From JALQXV01 sp964540445 (GTDB lineage Bacteria; Patescibacteriota; Saccharimonadia; Saccharimonadales; 2-12-FULL-41-12): a stretch of DNA of 5,724 nucleotides. Below are positions 1 through 3,930 of the stretch, in pieces. Position numbers and translations under genes: made by a program. The DNA lies in contig CAZIMF010000056.1 of the NCBI GenBank assembly GCA_964540445.1, forward strand, positions 1 through 5,724. The letters run 5' to 3'. Position 1 is the stretch's first letter. Each line of letters starts with the position of its first letter. The notes under the pieces were generated by a model, which ran no database searches, was not told the origin of the DNA, and saw nothing but the letters and a program-made list of their open reading frames with translations.

Positions 1-237
1 CAAAGTTACAGCGTTTCTGGCACATGTAATCCGCTTGGCGAAGGGGTAGTGGCCTATATCCCGTTCAAAGGCAGCGTTTTCGAACCGATGGATCATTACC
101 GTAAAGCCCTTCTTAAAAGTATGGCGTACGTTGGGGCGGCTACTATCGAAGCCCACCGTCTTACTACCGGCTTTCGTCGTATTACTAACGCAGGAGTTCG
201 TGAATCTCATCCGCATGACGTCCGAGTTATCTCTTAA
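1..237 (+). CDS. guaB: IMP dehydrogenase, C-terminal fragment (5' end outside window)
   Basis: Frame 1 is open from the first base to the TAA at 235-237 and gives 78 residues. IMP dehydrogenase oxidises IMP to XMP with NAD+, the first committed step of GMP synthesis, in the cytosol. The visible part matches the end of the IMPDH catalytic barrel: GEGVVAYIPFKGSV (compare the family's PEGVEGRVPYKGSV), then a helix with SMAYVGAATIEAHR, then RITNAGVRESHPHDV close to the C-terminus. The ESH triplet in that last motif belongs to the family's monovalent-cation site. GMP reductase, the nearest relative, lacks this ESHPHDV tail, so IMPDH is preferred. The catalytic cysteine loop, CBS domains and start lie upstream, out of view. 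The GTG at 49 is internal and is not a start. The stop codon is 5 nt from the stop of the convergent purA. Confidence 0.93.
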   Translation, partial: QSYSVSGTCNPLGEGVVAYIPFKGSVFEPMDHYRKALLKSMAYVGAATIEAHRLTTGFRRITNAGVRESHPHDVRVIS

Positions 238-242
238 GACTA

Positions 243-1583
243 CTAACGCATCATAACCTGATCGCGCTCAGGTCCATTACTCACCATAGTAATTGGAATA
301 CCCAAGTATGCCTTAATAAAGTTCAGATAATTTTTTGCATCATCCGAGAGATCATGATCCCACGTCGGAAACACTTCGTACACCGGTTTGCAGCGAGCTA
401 ACTCTTCGTCGCAACTCGGCGGGACATCAATTATTTGTGTATTTCCAAAAGAATCAGTGTATTCATACTCAACAGCAATTTTTGTAGTAGCACCATGCCG
501 TTTTATGCAGTCGAACTTAGTCAATGCGATTTCATCAACTCCGTTTATCATTATTGCCCGTTTTAAAGCTACTAAATCTAGATACCCAACCTCACGCTGA
601 CGTCCGGTCGTTGCACCATACTCGCCATCGATATCGCTTTGTTTGCCTCTAGTAGATGTAGCAACAGCTTCATCCTCAATCTTTGTGACGAATGAGCCGC
701 CACCGACTTTTGAGGGAGTAGCTTTAACTACACCAATAACTTTACCGGCTCGCTTAGGGTTAATGCCAGTACCTTCAATAAGGGCTGGAACGGTGGTTCC
801 ACTTGAGGTAGTAAATGGATACTTTCCATGATGCTTATCTAGACCATGAGCTTGTGCTCCCTCGATAAGTATATTGTCTCCATTTTCTAAGATATCGTTG
901 AGAATTTTCGGAGTATCTTTAATATAAGGGATAAGCTTCATAGCTGAATGTGCAAATTCATCTGCTAATTTCTTAGCCTCTTTTCGTTTGGTGGGGCGAC
1001 TGATACCTATAGCATTCTTTCTTGTTTTTGCTTGTCGAAGGCCTTTGTACGCTATTTCTGCTAATTCTTTTCGGCTTTTGGTTTGTACGGATTCTGCCCG
1101 CAGGCCTACATGCAAACTATGATCACTAGAGGCATAAGCAATTCCTGCTTTAGTGCTGCCGAGTGCTTCTTTGCCAGATTCTCGGGCAGCATCCTCGGCT
1201 TTATGTTTGGGAAGAACTATCTGCGCCATACCGCTTATTGCGAGATTTGCCGGGTTAACTTCTATGCCTTTTTCACGGACGCCCGCTATTTCATCGAATA
1301 AACGTACAGGGTCAAGCAGCACGCCGTGGCCAATAACGTTCAGCTTGTCAGGGTAAGCTACCCCTGACGGTAGTTGATGTAACGCGATGGATTCCCCGTT
1401 TTCACTAACAATAGTATGCCCTGCATTGGAACCGCCGTTACCGCGGGCTACTGCAGTGGCTTCAGCTGCAAGTAAGTCAACAATCTTGCCTTTGCCTTCA
1501 TCGCCATATTGCAGTCCGACGACAAAAATAGCTTCACCAAAGTGCTGCTCTGGGCTAACTGGCCGTTGGGTTAAAGCGGTCAT
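243..1583 (-). CDS. purA: Adenylosuccinate synthetase, divergent
   Basis: PurA uses GTP to join IMP and aspartate into adenylosuccinate, the first step from IMP to AMP. From ATG 1583 the protein has 446 residues, near the usual 430. Seen: phosphate loop YGDEGKGK (D28, matching E. coli catalytic Asp13), GGSNAGHT with H56 (E. coli His41), EGAQ (Q244), GATTGRQR (R328 and R330, matching R303 and R305), the guanine-recognition motif LTKFD (355-358) and the terminal SNGPERD. Odd: the usually invariant TTGRGIGP block reads STKAGIAY (143-150), and the position of E. coli Arg143, which reaches the partner subunit's IMP, appears to be His158. In-frame ATGs at 1613 and 1640 would add 10 or 19 residues. 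They are disfavoured because the family starts close to the P-loop and because the best promoter has its -10 over the 1613 ATG. A weak GAGAA lies before ATG 1583. Convergent with guaB. Confidence 0.93.
   Translation of the reverse strand: MTALTQRPVSPEQHFGEAIFVVGLQYGDEGKGKIVDLLAAEATAVARGNGGSNAGHTIVSENGESIALHQLPSGVAYPDKLNVIGHGVLLDPVRLFDEIAGVREKGIEVNPANLAISGMAQIVLPKHKAEDAARESGKEALGSTKAGIAYASSDHSLHVGLRAESVQTKSRKELAEIAYKGLRQAKTRKNAIGISRPTKRKEAKKLADEFAHSAMKLIPYIKDTPKILNDILENGDNILIEGAQAHGLDKHHGKYPFTTSSGTTVPALIEGTGINPKRAGKVIGVVKATPSKVGGGSFVTKIEDEAVATSTRGKQSDIDGEYGATTGRQREVGYLDLVALKRAIMINGVDEIALTKFDCIKRHGATTKIAVEYEYTDSFGNTQIIDVPPSCDEELARCKPVYEVFPTWDHDLSDDAKNYLNFIKAYLGIPITMVSNGPERDQVMMR
256..293. other. 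Two adjacent small inverted repeats at the guaB/purA convergence
   Basis: Two perfect 6-bp inverted repeats lie side by side in the last codons of purA, just beyond the guaB stop: ACCTGA/TCAGGT (256-261 and 268-273, 6-nt loop) and ATTACT/AGTAAT (276-281 and 288-293, 6-nt loop). Only 5 nt separate the two stop codons, so any terminator must lie inside the opposing gene. Neither repeat is followed by a T-run on either strand, so they are not canonical intrinsic terminators. They could act as weak 3'-end structures on both transcripts or be chance, since both encode PurA residues. Confidence 0.22.
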
Positions 1584-1608
1584 TGTCGAATTCTCATAAT
1601 CTGATGGA

Positions 1609-1636
1609 ATCATACCAGCCCCAGGCAGAGTTGCAA
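1609..1636 (-). promoter_or_regulatory. Candidate purA promoter (extended -10)
   Basis: Read on the minus strand, TTGCAA (1636-1631; 4 of 6 to TTGACA) is followed after 16 bp by TATGAT (1614-1609; 5 of 6 to TATAAT). A TG one base upstream of the -10 gives the extended form TGG-TATGAT. The predicted transcription start is near 1602-1600. That leaves a leader of about 17-19 nt before ATG 1583 and places the two upstream in-frame ATGs (1640, 1613) outside the transcript. Inferred from sequence only. Confidence 0.4.
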
Positions 1637-1650
1637 GCATAAGCTACAGA

Positions 1651-1681
1651 TTGAGGTGAGTTTGTGTACTCCTGTTACACT
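1651..1681 (+). promoter_or_regulatory. Weak candidate promoter of the ABC-F gene
   Basis: TTGAGG (1651-1656) and TACACT (1676-1681) are separated by 19 bp, which is long. The -10 is preceded by TG plus one base (TGT-TACACT), an extended -10 that could tolerate a poor -35. Transcription would begin around 1688-1690, giving a leader of only about 4-6 nt before ATG 1694. The alternative reading is that GAGGTGA at 1653-1659 is a Shine-Dalgarno for the GTG at 1664, but the spacing is too short. Confidence 0.22.
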
Positions 1682-1693
1682 AGGCAGTGCACT

Positions 1694-3346
1694 ATGATTG
1701 CTAATATCACTATTCATGAGAAATCGTTTGGTCCTAAAATCTTGTATAAAGATCTGGCTTTGCAGTTACAGCCGAAAGAGAAGGTGGGCTTGATTGGTCG
1801 GAATGGCACAGGCAAAAGTACGCTGTTCCACATGCTGACGGGTGCGGATAAAGATTTTAGCGGCGCGATTCAGTTTCGGAAGAATCTAATTATTATCGCC
1901 TCACGTCAGGAGCATCAAGATCTTGAAGACACACCAGTCCTGGAGTATATCCTCGATGGTTTGCCACAATACGCTGCGCTCAAGCATATCCTGGATACAT
2001 TTCCGGAAACCATGGGAACCAGTACACATAAAATGAATCAGTACAGCGACGCGCTTGAACAATTTTCATCGCTCGGCTACTACCAGGTGGAAAGTGAAAT
2101 TGTTCAAACACTCGAAAAGTATCAACTCAATGAAGCTCAAATCAATGGTACGATCGGTCAACTCTCCGGGGGTCAGAAACGCTTTGTTGAGTTGGTTAAA
2201 GTTCAACACGCCAACGCCGAGCTGGTGCTCATTGATGAGCCAACCAACCACATGGACTTCGTCGCCAAAGACTCGTTTGTGGAGTGGTTTAAGCAAGAAC
2301 AAGCTTCCGTTCTGGTTATTACTCACGACCGCGACGTACTGCACGAAGTCGATCGCATCATCGAACTGCGCGACGGCCGTGCTATTAGCTTTAATGGCAA
2401 CTACGACGACTATCTGCGTACCAACACTACCAAAATTGTCTCCGAAGTGAATGAATATGAGGTAACCCAAAGCCGCATTACCAACCTCAAAGCCGACGTC
2501 ATCCGTTTTCAGCGCCTAAAAGAACGTTCCCGAGATCCAGACACCATTAAACGCTTCAAAGGTCAGGAGCAACGTGCTCGCACCGAGCTTGCCAAGCTTA
2601 GCCAGCTCGAAAAGCCATCATTTTGGATTGATCAAGATTCATTACAAGGTCTCAACGATAAATTAGCCGGATCATATGATGCGCACAAAGCCCGCAATAT
2701 CCGAGTGCGCATGAAGACTAAACAAAGTAACAGCAGTCGGCTGCTTATTGAAACGCATGAACTCAGTCTTGGTTACAATGCTCCCTTGTTTAAAGATATT
2801 TCCTTTCAACTGCGTGAAGGTGAGCGACTACGGCTGCACGGCCGCAATGGAGCAGGCAAAACCACACTTATTCAGGCTATACTTGCGCAAGCTGATGGCA
2901 CTGATACCCAATCAACTAAGTATGCCGGCCGTGTAGCTACCGAAAAAGAACTCAAAATCGGCATCTACCAACAAGAAATTGATGCACAGCTGCTTTCTCT
3001 AACTCTGCATGACGCAGTTGAAAGGGTATTGCTTGCCAAAGGGGTGCAGGCCAGCGATCAGCGTATCCGACAGTTACTCAGCGACTACTTATTCAACCCC
3101 ATGGGTGACAGTAACTTAACTCTAGAACAGCTCAGTGGGGGCCAAAAAGCCCGTTACCAACTGATTAGCATGCTCTGTAATGATCCACAGATACTGATTC
3201 TGGATGAGCCAACCAACCACCTTGATCTCCCTAGTATCGAAGAACTTGAGAACGCCCTCAAGCAATACCATGGTGCCATTATCTACGTTTCGCACGACTC
3301 TTACTTTGCAAATAAAATAAAAGGCACCGAAGTAAGGATAGGCTAG
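1694..3346 (+). CDS. ABC-F family ATPase (ribosome-associated, tandem ABC domains)
   Basis: Soluble protein of 550 residues with two ABC ATPase domains and no membrane segments. Domain 1: Walker A GRNGTGKST (35-43), signature LSGGQ (157-161), Walker B LVLIDEPTNHMD (177-188), H-loop His211. A charged, probably helical linker of about 105 residues (roughly 242-349) follows. Domain 2: Walker A GRNGAGKTT (383-391), LSGGQ (480-484), Walker B ILILDEPTNHLD (500-511), H-loop His534. Both catalytic glutamates (E182, E505) are present, so both sites look active. In known ABC-F proteins the linker enters the ribosomal E site and contacts the P-site tRNA; members act as translation factors or protect against ribosome-targeting antibiotics. 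The subfamily cannot be assigned here. ATG 1694 was chosen because MIANITIHEKSFG is the usual family opening. An in-frame GTG at 1664 would add YSCYTRQCT-like residues foreign to the family. It may read through into rpsO, since no U-run terminator follows. Confidence 0.94.
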   Translation: MIANITIHEKSFGPKILYKDLALQLQPKEKVGLIGRNGTGKSTLFHMLTGADKDFSGAIQFRKNLIIIASRQEHQDLEDTPVLEYILDGLPQYAALKHILDTFPETMGTSTHKMNQYSDALEQFSSLGYYQVESEIVQTLEKYQLNEAQINGTIGQLSGGQKRFVELVKVQHANAELVLIDEPTNHMDFVAKDSFVEWFKQEQASVLVITHDRDVLHEVDRIIELRDGRAISFNGNYDDYLRTNTTKIVSEVNEYEVTQSRITNLKADVIRFQRLKERSRDPDTIKRFKGQEQRARTELAKLSQLEKPSFWIDQDSLQGLNDKLAGSYDAHKARNIRVRMKTKQSNSSRLLIETHELSLGYNAPLFKDISFQLREGERLRLHGRNGAGKTTLIQAILAQADGTDTQSTKYAGRVATEKELKIGIYQQEIDAQLLSLTLHDAVERVLLAKGVQASDQRIRQLLSDYLFNPMGDSNLTLEQLSGGQKARYQLISMLCNDPQILILDEPTNHLDLPSIEELENALKQYHGAIIYVSHDSYFANKIKGTEVRIG

Positions 3347-3349
3347 TAC

Positions 3350-3378
3350 TTGACAAAATAGTACAAATTTGCTATAAT
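3350..3378 (+). promoter_or_regulatory. Perfect-consensus sigma70-type promoter P1, upstream of rpsO
   Basis: TTGACA (3350-3355), a 17-bp spacer and TATAAT (3373-3378) match the housekeeping consensus at all twelve positions with ideal spacing. TGC directly before the -10 adds an extended -10. The -35 begins 4 nt after the ABC-F stop codon. The predicted start is near 3385, giving rpsO a leader of about 59 nt. It probably drives rpsO and pnp. The -35 sits between two copies of TAGTAC (3344-3349 and 3359-3364). Confidence 0.8.
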
Positions 3379-3405
3379 GATTAAAACGTACTTAAAATTA
3401 AGACC

Positions 3406-3432
3406 GTTGCGCATCCCTAACAGATGTGCTAC
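3406..3432 (+). other. Stem-loop in the rpsO leader, possible S15 regulatory site
   Basis: In a transcript from P1, GCGCAU (3409-3414) pairs with AUGUGC (3424-3429), including one G-U pair (G3411-U3427) flanked by G-C pairs, around a 9-nt loop. After a U-U mismatch, G3406-C3432 and U3407-A3431 extend it. S15 in several bacteria binds its own mRNA leader, often through a G-U next to G-C in a helix, so this is a reasonable candidate. The same bases form promoter P2, so the symmetry may be incidental. Confidence 0.25.
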
Positions 3433-3435
3433 AAT
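3407..3435 (+). promoter_or_regulatory. Proximal rpsO promoter P2, predicting a leaderless mRNA
   Basis: TTGCGC (3407-3412; 3 of 6 to TTGACA), a 17-bp spacer and TACAAT (3430-3435; 5 of 6), with TGC before the -10 giving an extended -10. Only 8 nt separate the -10 from ATG 3444, so transcription would start about at the start codon (3442-3444). This supports ATG 3444 over the in-frame ATG at 3426, which lies inside the promoter spacer. No Shine-Dalgarno is seen before 3444. Confidence 0.55.
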
Positions 3436-3443
3436 ATTGTTCA

Positions 3444-3710
3444 ATGATAGCAAGTGAGAAGAAACAGGCAATTATTGCCGATTTAGCGACAAACCCAAAA
3501 GATAGCGGCAATCCAGCTGCACAGGTAGGTATCTTAACCGCTCGTATCCAGGAGCTTACTGAGCACCTGAAGATCAACAAAAAAGATCATATGGCCCGAC
3601 GTGGCTTGTTACAGATGGTAGGCAAGCGCAAAAAGCTGCTGAAGTACATCTCCGAACGAGACACCAAGCGTTACTTAGATCTTATCCAAAAACTCGGCAT
3701 CCGCCGTTAG
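3444..3710 (+). CDS. rpsO: 30S ribosomal protein S15
   Basis: S15 is a primary 16S rRNA-binding protein that binds the helix 20-21-22 junction and nucleates the 30S platform. The protein has 88 residues, the usual length. Seen: N-terminal MIASEKKQAII, the DSG turn (20-22; usually DTG), Q27, R34, LTEHLK with H41, KKDH with D48, then ARRGLLQMVGKRKKLL and the basic end LGIRR. With the start at 3444 the numbering matches mature E. coli S15, which supports that start. The in-frame ATG at 3426 would add MLQYCS, atypical for the family and overlapping promoter P2. Odd: the very conserved KKDHHSRRGL reads KKDHMARRGL, so Ser51, which contacts the G-U/G-C element of helix 22 in known structures, is Ala here, and His45 is Asn. 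It lies upstream of pnp as in many bacteria, with two tandem promoters before it. Confidence 0.97.
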   Translation: MIASEKKQAIIADLATNPKDSGNPAAQVGILTARIQELTEHLKINKKDHMARRGLLQMVGKRKKLLKYISERDTKRYLDLIQKLGIRR

Positions 3711-3721
3711 AAGCTAGACAA

Positions 3722-3745
3722 CGGCTGCCCACCAGCTGGGCACCG
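3722..3745 (+). other. Strong GC-rich stem-loop after rpsO
   Basis: The arms 3722-3731 and 3737-3745 form 9 base pairs with one bulged C (3725) around the loop CCAGC. The core is TGCCCA/TGGGCA. It begins 11 nt after the rpsO stop codon. No U-run follows, so it is not a textbook intrinsic terminator. It could be a 3'-exonuclease barrier protecting rpsO mRNA, an attenuator or a processing site. Confidence 0.5.
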
Positions 3746-3746
3746 A

Positions 3747-3769
3747 ATCTAGAAGCTAACACTCTAGAT
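3747..3769 (+). other. Second stem-loop in the pnp leader
   Basis: ATCTAGA (3747-3753) and TCTAGAT (3763-3769) pair perfectly over 7 bp with a 9-nt loop. It starts 1 nt after the previous stem, so the two could stack coaxially. No U-run follows. Confidence 0.4.
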
Positions 3770-3772
3770 ACT

Positions 3773-3797
3773 GTTCCAGTGAGGTAATTCCCGGAAC
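3773..3797 (+). other. Third stem-loop, exposing a Shine-Dalgarno-like GAGGT in its loop
   Basis: GTTCC (3773-3777) and GGAAC (3793-3797) form 5 bp around a 15-nt loop. The loop contains GTGAGGT (3779-3785), similar to a Shine-Dalgarno. A GTG codon (3798) directly follows the stem and opens a doubtful 48-codon frame. Weak on its own. Confidence 0.25.
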
Positions 3798-3836
3798 GTG
3801 CAAAGATCTATATACTTAACAGTACCAATAACTAAC

Positions 3837-3904
3837 TCGTCGTATCGATACACAGATATATCGGCAGCGTATCAAACGCTCGTATACCTGAATCGAGACG
3901 ACGA
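3837..3904 (+). other. Long-range stem with internal hairpin in the pnp leader
   Basis: TCGTCGT (3837-3843) pairs perfectly with ACGACGA (3898-3904). Enclosed is AGCGT/ACGCT (3866-3870 and 3876-3880) around the 5-nt loop ATCAA. An alternative pairing is available: GTATCGATAC (3842-3851) is self-complementary, and GTAT (3842-3845) can pair with ATAC (3884-3887). Competing folds of this kind are compatible with a switch, but no experiment or covariation is available here. Confidence 0.35.
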
Positions 3905-3907
3905 ACG

Positions 3908-3930
3908 AAAGGATAGTTCACACAGACTAT
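3908..3930 (+). promoter_or_regulatory. pnp translation initiation region: AAAGGA plus hairpin next to the ATG
   Basis: The only plausible Shine-Dalgarno, AAAGGA (3908-3913), ends 17 nt before ATG 3931, too far for normal spacing. The intervening bases form a perfect 5-bp hairpin, ATAGT (3913-3917) with ACTAT (3926-3930), which ends on the base before the ATG. Folding would bring the Shine-Dalgarno next to the start codon or would block ribosome entry. In-frame TGA at 3889-3891 and no other start codon in between fix 3931 as the pnp start. Confidence 0.4.

Larger units (their letters stand above)
3711..3930 (+). promoter_or_regulatory. Structured rpsO-pnp intergenic leader
   Basis: This 220-nt gap holds no convincing gene and no good promoter. 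It contains at least five inverted repeats in transcript order, listed separately: 3722-3745, 3747-3769, 3773-3797, a long-range pair 3837-3843/3898-3904 enclosing a hairpin at 3866-3880, and 3913-3930 against the pnp start. A 9-bp direct repeat TAGAAGCTA (3708-3716 and 3750-3758) flanks the first stem. In E. coli the corresponding gap carries a terminator, a promoter and an RNase III-cut stem through which PNPase represses its own synthesis. A similar role here is inference from position and structure. Confidence 0.5.

Noticed and set aside
243..1583. PurZ-like 2-aminoadenine synthetase (phage type) instead of PurA
   Set aside because: PurZ changes the catalytic Asp of the P-loop (GDSGKG type) and is shorter. 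This protein keeps GDEGKGK and the TKxD guanine motif, and is full PurA length.
1664..1693. GTG 1664 as the ABC-F start
   Set aside because: The added 10 residues, with two cysteines, are unlike the family N-terminus. The GAGGTGA before it is too close, and ATG 1694 gives a canonical start.
2066..2470. 134-codon open frame on the minus strand inside the ABC-F gene
   Set aside because: It lies opposite conserved ABC-F signature and Walker B codons, shows no recognisable domain, and is explained as a shadow of a strongly coding frame. The same applies to the forward-strand overlapping frame at 2055-2450.
3426..3443. Upstream ATG as the rpsO start (adds MLQYCS)
   Set aside because: The extension is not typical of S15, the ATG lies in the spacer of promoter P2, and numbering from ATG 3444 matches the family.
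3722..3769. Intrinsic terminator after rpsO
   Set aside because: The stems are good but no run of T follows either one, so a Rho-independent terminator cannot be claimed.
3811..3816. TATACT as the -10 of a separate pnp promoter
   Set aside because: No acceptable -35 lies 16-18 bp upstream (the position reads TTCCCG) and there is no TG extension.
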